DNA of 64,000 nucleotides from the NCBI GenBank assembly GCA_963422655.1, contig OY730440.1, forward strand, positions 2,728,001-2,792,000, read 5' to 3'. The stretch's first letter is position 1, and the number at the start of each line of letters is the position of its first letter. The DNA comes from CATQHS01 sp963422655. Lineage in GTDB: Bacteria > Actinomycetota > Acidimicrobiia > Acidimicrobiales > Aldehydirespiratoraceae. Positions 8,319-17,665 of this stretch are shown here, one piece after another. A program made the translations under genes and the position numbers. Under the pieces are notes generated by a model. It worked only from the letters and a program-made list of their open reading frames with translations, had not been told where the DNA came from and searched no databases.

Positions 8319-11300
8319 ATGCGTTGTCGTTTCGTAACAGTGTCTGCGGGTTTGGTGTTGGGTCTGTTGGCTGCCGTTGTCGCCCAAGCGGGGGGGGGGG
8401 GGGGGGTAACTGCTCTGTCGGCTCAGTCTGAGTCCACCGTTTCGGGGGGGGGGGGGGGGGGGGCAAGTAGCTCAGCCGCCCGCAGTCGTCATCCCAGATC
8501 CTGTCTTCGAGTATGACGGCGGCACGTCTGGAACCATATTCAGCGATACGGATGGTCGGGTTGTGGACAGGAGTGGGGATATTGATGACATCAAAGATCT
8601 TGATGAGGGTACTATTGTCGTTTCTTTTTCAACCACAAAGGACCTTCGGTTACAGTGTCTTATATCCGCATCGGATAAAGGTGATAGCAATAGCGAGTAC
8701 TGTTTCATGGTCGGCGACGGTGGCACCAGTAGGGGGGTCAACCAGGGGTACGGTACTCTCATACGTGAGCATGGCGATTTTCCGAGCCCTTTCGTTCGTA
8801 ACCCCTTGAAAGCCTACGGTGCTGGCCGCATAACGGCTGTTTTATCAGTGTCCCAATCAGACGGAACGTTTCTTATGACTAGTCAGGATTTAGATAATCC
8901 TGAACGTGTGCCAGATGCGAATTTCTTTTTTAGCTCTGTCACTGGGATTGACAGCCTTTTGATAGGCGGCAGTGATACTAGCAGTTCTGGGTACCTGTGG
9001 GAGATGAACGGGACCATCTATTTTGTGGAGATTTATGATGTTCCTTTTACCGAGGCGCAGGCCGAGGCGAAGATAAGGGAGACCTATCCTTCTGTTTCTC
9101 TCTTGACTTCCAATTTGGGGGTGTCTTATGTTCGGACTGGGGACCGGACGTTCCAGTTCGATGTCCAACTGGCAGATGGTTTCACTGCTAGTACTTATGA
9201 TTGGGAGTTTCCCGGAGGTGGTACATCTAGCGTAAAGAGCCCGTCGTGGACGGCGCCTGACGGCGGTAGCAACCCGTTCGTGGGCATTCCGAGGAAGGTA
9301 ACTGTTACGGTAACGGTGACCTCCAATGGTTATTTACTACAGGGGCTGACCAAGGCTTTCTATATATCACCTGATGCTGGTAGTGGTCATATCGGACGGT
9401 CGTCCTATTTTGAAAATATGGTGTTCAGGCACGGCGATGATGGGTTTGCCTGCTTTCGTATTCCAGCGATGATTCGGGCTGGTAATGGTGATCTTCTTGC
9501 CTTCGCGGAGGCGCGGCCAATATGTCATGACACTGCGACCGGTATCAAAATAGTATTAAAACGAAGCGTTGACAACGGAGCAACCTGGGGGCCTATGAAG
9601 ATCATCGCAGAAAATACCCTTCCCAATGGAGAGCATCCTTCCGGAGCGTACCAAGTGCAAAACGTTACCGCAGTGCTTGATGTAACCGACCCAGATTATC
9701 CGGACGGTAAGATAGTTATCGTCTACAATGCGACAGAATACGGGTATGTCGCCAATAGGGCAGGCAATGGTGTTCGTCGGGCTATCACGGCTTGGAGCGG
9801 GGATCATGGTCATACTTGGAACTGGGATCAGATTGATTCGCCTGCCGGGACCTATGATGGGGATATCACCAACCAGGTCCATTATCCGAATAATCCGAGC
9901 TATACGGCTGTATATGATGCCGATTATGCTAGAGCGAATTATAGTTCATCGAGAGACTGGAGATTTGTCCAACCAACACTTGGGCATTCTATCCAACTTG
10001 AACATGGAACCTCTGAAACTAATGGCCGATTGTTCATCACTGGTTCCTACTCACTGCATGACTCTTTGATTCCTGGTGGTAATACATACAGGTACTGGGG
10101 TCAGAACTATGTCTACTGGAGCGCTGATCATGGTAAGACCTGGGAAATCGGAGATATATTATATTTGGATGATCACCTGAGTAACGAGGCTACTGCAGTA
10201 GAACTCGAGAATGGTAATATACTCCTCAGTATCCGTGGCTACAACAGCAGAGGAAGCAAGCTAAGAGGACGACTACATGTTCTCGGGACTTTCGACGCAG
10301 ACGGAGACATCAGTTTTGGCGACCCATATGTCGAGACTGACCTGACAACGCAAGATATCGCCGTGGGCCTGGCCCGTGTCACCACCAGTGATCAGACTAT
10401 TTTCGGGAGTAAGAGTAGAATTGCTTTCACCGCCCCCAATGATGGTCCAGGGGGTTCCCATTCCAGACGTAAAGGTTTATCTTTATGGATGTCAGATGAT
10501 GAGGGCACAAATTGGGAGCTACTTAAACTTTTATACGACATTGAATCTGGTTACAGTGATATCGTCGTGTTACCCGACACCCGGATAGGGGTAATCTACG
10601 AAGGAGGCTACAAATCAAGTCACGCAGCCGACCACCGGGGACTGATGTTCATTTCGGCGTCGTTGCATAGGTTGTCTGATGGTGCTGATCAGCGGGCACT
10701 TGTCCGTCATGACGCGTCCATAACGCTTTTCGAAGGGTCGTCGGGGTTTGATCTCTCGTCGTCAATTGGTGATGTGGAGAATTTGACCGAAGGATCGATG
10801 GTGGTGACGTTCAAAACCGATGGAGTGGCTGGCGGTCAGACCCTATTTTCGGTTTCTAATCACAATGACGCCGACAGTATGTGGTCGTTGGTCCAAACCG
10901 GCGATGGGCGGTTCGGGGTGTATGCCCGCAACGACAGCACAGATGTGAACCTCACGTACTTCGATCGGGATCTGGTGACTGACGGGTTGTGGCATCGCAT
11001 GGCGGTGACGGTGGGTTCTGATGGTACTGATGTCTACGTGGACGGCCAGCACGTCGCTCACACAGAATCGACCGGTTTCTTTGCTGATGTCGACGGCCTG
11101 ACCGGCGTGGACCTAGGACGCGTCTTCACCTCTGATGGGGTAACAGGATACTGGAACGGTTCGATCGGCACGGTGGAGGTCTTCGATGGGGTCCTCACCG
11201 CCGAACAAGCCGTCGCCGCTACCCAACCCGCGGCCATGCCGGTAGCAGCCTTCCACGTCGACCGGGACCTCACCGCCGACAACGCGATCACGTTGGGCGA

Positions 11301-11850
11301 CGAACCCGGCGGTACCGACCTGGTCGCCGATCATCTGCCGCAGTGGGTGTGCAACGAACTGGCCGCGTCTTGGGCTATCGGCACCACCTTCACCGCTCCC
11401 GACTCGGTGACCGACCAAGCCACGGTGTTTCACAGCGAAGACTCAGTACCCCTTGGTGACGGCAGTCAATTATCGATTGCCTCGCTCATGCTCGGAATCT
11501 GGGACACCACTGACGGGAAACGAATCGGACTGCGCTACCACAGCCCCGTCACCTCCGAATGGGACCTATCCGTACCCTTCGACGTATACAGCGGACAGAA
11601 AGTGTCGATGATCGCAGTCATGGGCCCAGTCAACTCGTATCTGATCATCAACGGTCAAACCGTAGCCACCACCCCCACCCCCGTCCCCGAAGGCCCACAC
11701 ACCTGGCACCCAGCCAACACCACCATCGGCACCACCAACACCGACCACACCCTCGACACCAACCTCAAAACACTAGCCATCTGGAAAGGCGCCGTCCCCT
11801 CCACCCCCCTCGCCCAATCACTCACCCTCGCCCACAACATCACCCGATAA
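8319..11850 (+). CDS. Secreted exo-alpha-sialidase (GH33) with poly-G tracts; out of frame as given
   Basis: Two frames together form one protein. The ATG at 8319 opens a signal peptide (MRCRFVTVSAGLVLGLLAAVVAQA), reads through G17 (8390-8406) and a short linker, then enters G20 (8444-8463). The main frame continues after that tract (QVAQPPAVVIPDPVFEYDGG onwards) but is one base off, so G19 or G22 would restore a protein of about 1,176 residues. Domains by nucleotide: LamG/CBM40-like 8570-9090; PKD-like 9120-9370; GH33 beta-propeller about 9400-10660 with FRIP at 9454 and Asp boxes SVDNGATW, SGDHGHTW, SADHGKTW and SDDEGTNW; second LamG-like module 10720-11230; C-terminal beta domain. It would release terminal sialic acids outside the cell. 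Base composition from 8500 to 10700 is more AT-rich than the neighbours, suggesting acquisition. Confidence 0.88.
8390..8406. repeat. Poly-G tract, 17 bases
   Basis: Uninterrupted G17 just after the sialidase signal peptide, encoding glycines. Only the signal-peptide frame stays open between this tract and the next; the other two frames hit TAA or TGA. Its present length therefore keeps the frame as far as the second tract. Confidence 0.95.
8444..8463. repeat. Poly-G tract, 20 bases, at the frame switch
   Basis: Uninterrupted G20. Reading in the signal-peptide frame leads to a stop at 8516; loss of one G or gain of two joins the signal peptide to the sialidase frame. Its position near the N-terminus is typical of phase-variable surface genes. 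Confidence 0.95.
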
Positions 11851-11863
11851 CATCACCCGATAA
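11838..11863. repeat. 13-bp tandem duplication across the sialidase stop codon
   Basis: CATCACCCGATAA occurs twice head to tail, followed by a partial third copy (AATCACCCC). The first copy ends with the TAA stop of the sialidase, so the duplication adds a second identical terminus downstream. Confidence 0.8.
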
Positions 11864-11951
11864 AATCACCCCAAACCGCCAGGGACAACATCCCCGGTCG
11901 TCACATACTAGATGCGTCATCGTGTCGGCAACGGCAGGTCGGACGGGGCGG

Positions 11952-13328
11952 TCAAGCGAAGTCGAATACGGGCGGGAAGACGACGACCACTGTGGCGGCC
12001 CAGATGGCGTAGACGGGCAGGTACGCAGTCTGCCAGCGTTCAAGTGCGGTGAACGGGCGGAGTCGGCGAAGGAAGCTGACGTAGAGCCATGCCGCCCACG
12101 TCAGATTGGCGAGCAGGATGAGGTTCAGGCCTAGGGCCGCCGCTCTGTTGGCGCTGAAGCCGAATTCGTTCAACCGACTCGAGATGCTGATCAACGCGAA
12201 GGCGTCAGTGGCTAGGGCGCCGACCACCATCAGGAGCTGAAGGCGGTCGAACAGGTCGGGTGGAGCTTCCGGATCGCGAGCCGATATCGCATAGAGCAGC
12301 AGACCGAGGACCAAGACCAGCAACAAGTCAAAGAGGATCAAAACGTCACGGTCAACGTCGATCCCGGCTCTCGTCCATACGACGGCAACAAGCAGCGCCA
12401 ACAGCATAACTGCGAACAGCGGCGTAAACACCCGTGTCAGCACGGGCGCCATGTTCTCAACGACGCTTTGTTTAGCCTCTACCAGCCAGGCGGCGACGAT
12501 GACGGTACTGAGGGCTCCGCACGGCAGGAGCCAAGCCTCCGTGAACCTTACGAGGTCGAGTCCTATGGCGTCGAAGATCCCGACGGTGAACACAGTAAGT
12601 ACACCACCTCCGAGCGCGATGAGCACGTAGTAGATAAACCACTCGCCTGTGAACCTCACGTAGTCCATTCGAGTGAGATCGGAACGCCAATCGCCTCCGG
12701 TGTAAGCAATGCCGACCACCAGCCAGAGCAGGATGGGAAGATGGAGTGCCGTGAGTACTTCGGTGGCCCCTCCGACGACGAACGGGAAGGCGTTGGCGAA
12801 GACGGCGGCTGCGACGAAGGGCGGCGCCAAGAGGCGGAGGCAGGTCATTTCCAGTCTGCGCTTCCAGGCCAGATAGCCGGCCAGCAGCGGGAGCACGAAC
12901 AGGCTGAGATTGCGCTGATAGAACCCGCTGTTATCGCTGGAGAACTCGAGGCCAAATATAGCAGGCACTTTGAGGGCCAGTGCGGCAGCTATGGCGAACC
13001 CGATCATTGCGAAGAACTCGTGTTTTACGGCACCGCCTGGTTGGTCATCGGTTTCCGGTGCCAGCACGAGGTTCTTCCAGAACCGGTCGGAATGCTCCCG
13101 GGCGAGCTCCCTCGACAGTGGGTCGAAGTTTCTCATGCGTTTGACCGCAACCAGAAACGCTTCGTCGGGATTCAGGCCGGCATTGCGAAGTTCGTTTATC
13201 TGGTCGCGTAGATGGTCTTCGAGCTCGTCCAAGTCGCAGACCCGAATTGCCCGCGGACGGTCCATGTAGGCCCGCCACTGGCTGATCTGGGTCTCGAGAT
13301 CGCCTGTGCCCTCGGTGCCTGCACTCAT
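11952..13328 (-). CDS. Polytopic membrane protein with N-terminal permease-prefix-like domain
   Basis: 458 residues. Residues 1-85 are soluble and helical (LDELEDHLRDQINELRNAGLNPDEAFLVAVKRM), resembling the permease prefix domain found on membrane and regulatory proteins. From about residue 108 there are roughly ten to twelve hydrophobic segments. The segment containing LHLPILLWLVVGIAY and FTGEWFIYYVLIALGGG recalls DUF4153 membrane proteins, a tentative match from memory. Function unknown. No obvious operon partner; it ends about 100 bases from the sialidase, convergently. Confidence 0.75.
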   Translation of the reverse strand: MSAGTEGTGDLETQISQWRAYMDRPRAIRVCDLDELEDHLRDQINELRNAGLNPDEAFLVAVKRMRNFDPLSRELAREHSDRFWKNLVLAPETDDQPGGAVKHEFFAMIGFAIAAALALKVPAIFGLEFSSDNSGFYQRNLSLFVLPLLAGYLAWKRRLEMTCLRLLAPPFVAAAVFANAFPFVVGGATEVLTALHLPILLWLVVGIAYTGGDWRSDLTRMDYVRFTGEWFIYYVLIALGGGVLTVFTVGIFDAIGLDLVRFTEAWLLPCGALSTVIVAAWLVEAKQSVVENMAPVLTRVFTPLFAVMLLALLVAVVWTRAGIDVDRDVLILFDLLLVLVLGLLLYAISARDPEAPPDLFDRLQLLMVVGALATDAFALISISSRLNEFGFSANRAAALGLNLILLANLTWAAWLYVSFLRRLRPFTALERWQTAYLPVYAIWAATVVVVFPPVFDFA

Positions 13329-13481
13329 CAGCCGCCCCTCAACTTACGCTATTACCAAGAGATTATGATACCTAGATCTATCAGCTACCCCCGACCACGG
13401 ATGGCCGGACGTGCCACCGCCCCGTCGATGGCCGAGTCCTGGTCGTCGCACCAAGCCAACGCAGGTCTAAGGTGAGAACTT

Positions 13482-14405
13482 ATGACAACCGTTGAGACTC
13501 ACGCCTGCACCGACCGGATGATCATTGATCAATGGCATCCGCTCGCAGCGCTCGAAGAAACCGAACCCGGTGTGGTCCACCAAGTCATGTTGCTCGAGGA
13601 ACAGGTCAGCTTCGCCGTCACCGGTAGCGGCGTGCCATCGGCCTGGCTGTCGGATCTCTCCGCTACCGGCCCAGTGGGCCGGCAGCGGATTGACGCCAGA
13701 TCGGTTCCCGACCCGTTACCGGTCATGGCGAGATACGGGTACCTGTGGACCAGCCTGGGTTCACCTCCCGACGAGCTGTTCGAGATCCCGGAGTACTACG
13801 AGCCCGACCGCCGCAACCTCAACGCGGCGACCATCGGCTTGCACGTCTCGGCGCCGCGGGCTGTCGAGAACTTTCTGGATATGGGGCACTTCCCGTTCGT
13901 TCACACCGACATCCTCGGCGTCGAGCCCCACACCGAGGTGGTCGAGTACGACGTCGAGATCGCCCCTGACACCAACGAGATCTGGGCCACGAAGTGCTTC
14001 TTCTACCAGCCGGTGGCGGCCGCCAGCTCCGAGAGCGGCCAGATGTCGGAGTATGTCTACCGGGTGCCGCATCCGTATTGCGTGTTTCTCTACAAGTCGT
14101 GCCCCAGCGACGAGACCCGCATGGACGTGATCGGTCTGCTGGTGCGGTCGGTCACCGCCACCCAAATCGAAGCCAGCATGCTGGTTAGCATCGTCGATCC
14201 CCATAGCAGTATCCCGGCGATTCGCCGGTTCCAGCAGACCGTCTTCGGTCAGGACAAGCCCATCCTCGAGAACCAGTCTCCCAAGCGTCTGCCGTTGGAC
14301 CCGCGGGCCGAGACACCCATCCGAGCCGACAAGGTGGCTATCGTCTATCGCCGTTGGCTTTCCAGTCTCGGAGTCACCTACGGGGTGATTCCGGCGGAGA
14401 TGTGA
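13482..14405 (+). CDS. Rieske-oxygenase-type catalytic subunit lacking its Rieske cluster ligands
   Basis: 307 residues. The C-terminal part carries the mononuclear-iron motif of ring-hydroxylating and O-demethylating oxygenases (ENFLDMGHFPFVH, about residues 127-139, giving the Asp and two His ligands) and matches the VanA/PobA-like catalytic domain. The N-terminal Rieske region is shrunken: the CxH and CxxH ligand pairs are absent, although its flanking strand (ARYGYLWTSLG) remains. The stop overlaps the next gene (TGATG), which supplies an intact Rieske domain. The substrate is unknown; the family cleaves or hydroxylates aromatic ethers, rings or quaternary amines. Loss of cluster ligands would normally inactivate such an enzyme unless electrons come from the partner. 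Confidence 0.82.
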   Translation: MTTVETHACTDRMIIDQWHPLAALEETEPGVVHQVMLLEEQVSFAVTGSGVPSAWLSDLSATGPVGRQRIDARSVPDPLPVMARYGYLWTSLGSPPDELFEIPEYYEPDRRNLNAATIGLHVSAPRAVENFLDMGHFPFVHTDILGVEPHTEVVEYDVEIAPDTNEIWATKCFFYQPVAAASSESGQMSEYVYRVPHPYCVFLYKSCPSDETRMDVIGLLVRSVTATQIEASMLVSIVDPHSSIPAIRRFQQTVFGQDKPILENQSPKRLPLDPRAETPIRADKVAIVYRRWLSSLGVTYGVIPAEM

Positions 14406-16177
14406 TGAGTCCCGACCCGTTCACCTGCTGGCATCCGATCGCCTCGACCCCCGACCTACCTGAACGCCATGTCTTCCATGGCCAGTTGCTGGGTCGTGAG
14501 CTGGCCGTCTGGAGAGCCGACGACGGCTTCGTCAACGTCTGGGAGAATCGCTGCCTGCACCGGGGGGTGCGGCTCTCCATCGGTATCAACGACGGCCGAG
14601 AGTTGAAGTGCCAGTACCACGGTTGGCGCTATTCGAATCGAACCGCGGGTTGCACCTACATACCGGCCCACCCCGCCGATGCGCCGGCCCGGACCATCTG
14701 CAACCGTACGTTCCCGGCTGTCGAACGCTATGGCCTCATATGGTCGGGCGAGGACCCGACGGGCGACCCTCCGGCGGTGGCGGTGCTCGACCGAGGGACG
14801 CCTTTCGGTCTGCGCAACCTTCCCGTCAACGCACCGCCGGAACTGGTTCTCGAGCGGCTGGCCCAGTATCGGTTCGAACCCAACGGTCGGCTCCACTACG
14901 ACGACGGTGAGGATGTCTCGGTCAGCGTTTGCCACCGCGATGACTGGTCGGTGACGCTGGCATCGAGCCAGGGGGGCTCTACGACGACGGCAGTGTTCTT
15001 CGTCCAGCCTGTCGACTCGGGCCGTGCCGTCATCCGGGGAGTTCTCGACGAGACTCCTGGAGAGGACCGTCGGCTCATCGTCCTTCATCATCACAACACC
15101 GGGCTGATCCAGTTACGCGACGACATCGAAGCCGAAGCGGCTCGGTTACCCACCCCTGAGCCCATGGTGGCCAGCATCGATCGGGTGTCGGTGGAGCTGG
15201 CCGAGATACCCGAAGCCCCGGCCGGGCGACAGGCCTCGCTACGGGTCCGGGTTGCTCGCAAATGGGAAGCCGCTGACCAGATCGCCGGGTTCGAGCTCGA
15301 ATCGATCGGCGCCGAGCTCCCGACCTACCAGCCCGGATCGCACATCGACGTCCACCTCCCCAATGGCCTGATCCGCCAGTACTCGTTGACCAACGAACCC
15401 GGCCGGGGTGAGACCTACCGCATCGGCGTGAAACTGGAGCCCGACTCCCGGGGCGGGTCCCGATGCCTGCACGAAGTGGTACGGGAGGGGGACGTGCTTG
15501 CCATCTCCGAGCCTCGCAACAACTTCCCACTTCGGCGTGATTCGCTTTGCACCGTCCTGGTGGCCGGAGGGATTGGCATAACCCCTTTGCTGGCCATGGC
15601 CCAGACCCTGCAAAAGGACGGCCTTGGCTATGAGCTCCATTACTTCGCCCAGTCCGAACAGCACATGGCATTCGGCGACGTGCTCGAAAGGCTCAGGCCG
15701 TCGTTGGTTGCCCATCTCGGGCTCTCCCCCGATGAGACGGCCCGGGCACTGGCCGAGATCCTCGCACACCGTGGTGACGCGAGCCACGTGTATACATGTG
15801 GGCCGGCACCGATGCTCGAGACCACGCGTCGGATCGCGGCCGAGGCGGGCTGGCCCGACCACACCGTTCACTTCGAGTACTTCAAGAACACCACCGAGAT
15901 CGACGACAGCTCGTCGTTTCAGATCAGCCTGTCGCGCTCGGCCCTGACTTTGGGTGTCGCCGGTGGTCAGACCATCCTGGCGGTTCTGCGCCAGAACGGT
16001 GTGCCGATGCCTTCGTCGTGCGAGCAGGGTGCGTGCGGGACCTGCGAGGTAGCGGTGCTGGAAGGCGAGCCCGACCATCAAGACGTCTACCTGAACGACT
16101 CCGAAAAGGAGCGCGGCGATCGGATCATGACCTGTGTGTCACGGGCGAAATCCGATCGCTTGGTGCTCGACATCTAG
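14405..16177 (+). CDS. Rieske - ferredoxin:NAD(P)H reductase - 2Fe-2S ferredoxin fusion protein
   Basis: 590 residues from the ATG at 14405, which overlaps the previous stop. Order: Rieske domain (residues 5-115) with CLHRG and CQYHGW ligand pairs; a degenerate linker of about 130 residues with no iron ligands; an FNR-like module (about 290-480) with FAD motif RQYSLTNEP and nucleotide-binding GGIGITPLLAM; a plant-type ferredoxin (about 505-590) with CEQGACGTCEV and a distal Cys in IMTCVSRAK. A phthalate-dioxygenase-reductase-like protein has thus acquired the Rieske domain that the adjacent oxygenase lacks. It should pass electrons from NAD(P)H through flavin and two clusters to the neighbour's mononuclear iron. 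Confidence 0.88.
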   Translation: MSPDPFTCWHPIASTPDLPERHVFHGQLLGRELAVWRADDGFVNVWENRCLHRGVRLSIGINDGRELKCQYHGWRYSNRTAGCTYIPAHPADAPARTICNRTFPAVERYGLIWSGEDPTGDPPAVAVLDRGTPFGLRNLPVNAPPELVLERLAQYRFEPNGRLHYDDGEDVSVSVCHRDDWSVTLASSQGGSTTTAVFFVQPVDSGRAVIRGVLDETPGEDRRLIVLHHHNTGLIQLRDDIEAEAARLPTPEPMVASIDRVSVELAEIPEAPAGRQASLRVRVARKWEAADQIAGFELESIGAELPTYQPGSHIDVHLPNGLIRQYSLTNEPGRGETYRIGVKLEPDSRGGSRCLHEVVREGDVLAISEPRNNFPLRRDSLCTVLVAGGIGITPLLAMAQTLQKDGLGYELHYFAQSEQHMAFGDVLERLRPSLVAHLGLSPDETARALAEILAHRGDASHVYTCGPAPMLETTRRIAAEAGWPDHTVHFEYFKNTTEIDDSSSFQISLSRSALTLGVAGGQTILAVLRQNGVPMPSSCEQGACGTCEVAVLEGEPDHQDVYLNDSEKERGDRIMTCVSRAKSDRLVLDI

Positions 16178-16180
16178 CCG

Positions 16181-16864
16181 GTGCCGATGATCAAGCTCTA
16201 CGACTACGTGCTGTCGGTGAACTGCTACAAGCAGAGGCTGATGATGAGCATCCTCGACGTTTCCTACCAGTCGATCCCGGTCGACTTCTACCCGGGCTGG
16301 GAGCACAAGAGCAAAGAATTCAAGAAGATCAACCCGCTGGGCCACATCCCCGTCATCGACGACGACGGGTACGTCCTTCGGGATGCCCATGCCATCTTGG
16401 TGTACTTGGCCGCCAAGTACGACCCGACCGGGCGGTGGTATCCGGTGAGCGATTCCGAGCTGATCGGCGAGACCGCCCAGTGGATGCTGTTCGCCGAGGG
16501 CACCACCAACACCGCATCGGCGGCTCGCCTGCACGTGAACTTGGGTTACGACTTCGACATCGGTGCGTGCCGAGAAAGTGCTCACCGACTGTTCCGGGTG
16601 CTCGACGACCATCTGTGGTTCCGAGAACAGCAGGGTCGGAACTGGGTTTGTTCCGGTGAGCACCCGACCGTGGCCGACATTGCCATATTCCCGGACGTGA
16701 TCCTGTCCGAAGAGGGAGGCATCTCCCGCCTCGACTACCCGGCGCTGCGGCGATGGACCGATCGGGTGAAACGGATCGGTGGGTTCACTACCATGCCCGG
16801 CATCTTCCCGGCCGGCCCGGCCCGACGGGGCCGCTCGGGAAATGCGGGGCCAATACCCGACTAA
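16181..16864 (+). CDS. Glutathione S-transferase family protein
   Basis: 227 residues; GTG start at 16181, with an alternative ATG at 16187 that gives MIKLYDYVLS. The thioredoxin-like domain (1-80) has the cis-proline segment NPLGHIPVIDDDG and the glutathione gamma-Glu site region LRDAHAILVYLAAKY. The C-terminal helical domain contains HPTVADIAIFPDV, the conserved N-capping box region. It lies 3 bases after the Rieske-reductase gene, so it belongs to the same operon and may process the oxygenase product (ether cleavage, dehalogenation or isomerisation). Actinobacteria mostly use mycothiol rather than glutathione, so the true thiol is open. Confidence 0.85.
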   Translation: MPMIKLYDYVLSVNCYKQRLMMSILDVSYQSIPVDFYPGWEHKSKEFKKINPLGHIPVIDDDGYVLRDAHAILVYLAAKYDPTGRWYPVSDSELIGETAQWMLFAEGTTNTASAARLHVNLGYDFDIGACRESAHRLFRVLDDHLWFREQQGRNWVCSGEHPTVADIAIFPDVILSEEGGISRLDYPALRRWTDRVKRIGGFTTMPGIFPAGPARRGRSGNAGPIPD

Positions 16865-16922
16865 ATTAATCAGGTTACTGTTGTTTCGACGGGCTGGGCC
16901 CGGTAGCGTCGGGGTGAGAATT

Positions 16923-17000
16923 ATGACTCACCTGATCAGGATTAGAAGCCGGGCCCTGAGCCCGACCATGGTCGGCTCGTCGGTCGGGGCGGGCGGCTGA
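16923..17000 (+). CDS. Possible 25-residue leader peptide upstream of the siroheme operon
   Basis: A short frame starting MTHLIRIRSRALS. It begins at ATG 16923 with a GGGGTGAG ribosome-like site and ends in a TGA that shares its A with the ATG of the next gene (TGATG at 16998-17002). The arrangement would couple translation of the siroheme synthase gene to the peptide. A palindrome-like CCTGATCAGG lies at 16929-16938. There is no cysteine run, so a cysteine attenuator is not indicated. It may be only fortuitous. Confidence 0.35.
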   Translation: MTHLIRIRSRALSPTMVGSSVGAGG

Positions 17001-17665
17001 TGGGTACCGGGACCGGCTCGTACCCGGTGAACCTCGACCTGCGGGGCCTTCCGGTGCTGGTCGTCGGAGCGGGAGATGTGGCGGCCCGTAAGATCGACGG
17101 GCTCGGTCGGGCCGGCGCGAATATCTCGGTAGTGGCTCCTGAGGCCGGGCCCGACATCGGCACCGACCCGGATGTCTTGTGGTACCGCCGAAAGTACCGG
17201 CGGGGCGAGGTGGGGTCCTATCGGCTCGCAGTGGCTGCCACCAACGACCCGGCCGTCAACGCTCAAGTCGCGGCCGATGGCGACAGGGCCAAAGTGTTCG
17301 TCAACTCGGCCGATGACCCGGCCAACTGCTCCTTCACCCTTCCGGCCGTGGCCCGATCGGGTGATCTACAGATCGCCATCTCCACCAACGGCCGAAGCCC
17401 GGCGCTGGCTCGATGGCTTCGCCGACGGGTCGAGACGGAGCTGATCGTAGGTTACGACCGGGTGCTGGATCTTTTGGCTGAGGCCAGGGCATCGGCCCGC
17501 TCTCGGTTCGGTACTTCAGAGATCGAGGGCTGGGACTGGGCTCTCGACGATGGGTTGATCGAGCTGGCTCGGCAAGGACGTCTGGAGCAGGCTCGGGCCT
17601 GCCTGCGTCACCACCTGGGATTGGTCGGTGTCGGCCCCACCGTCGCGCCGGGGGCAGGGCCGTGA
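17000..17665 (+). CDS. Precorrin-2 dehydrogenase / sirohydrochlorin ferrochelatase
   Basis: 221 residues, the size of a stand-alone Met8p/CysG N-terminal module. The NAD-binding loop is VLVVGAGDVAARK (about 19-31), and the hallmark segment VNSADDPANCSFTLPAV (about 100-116) includes the catalytic Asp region, followed by STNGRSPALARWLR. It oxidises precorrin-2 to sirohydrochlorin and may insert iron, making siroheme for the reductase two genes downstream. It overlaps the methyltransferase gene by 4 bases, showing tight coupling within the operon. Confidence 0.92.
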   Translation: MGTGTGSYPVNLDLRGLPVLVVGAGDVAARKIDGLGRAGANISVVAPEAGPDIGTDPDVLWYRRKYRRGEVGSYRLAVAATNDPAVNAQVAADGDRAKVFVNSADDPANCSFTLPAVARSGDLQIAISTNGRSPALARWLRRRVETELIVGYDRVLDLLAEARASARSRFGTSEIEGWDWALDDGLIELARQGRLEQARACLRHHLGLVGVGPTVAPGAGP

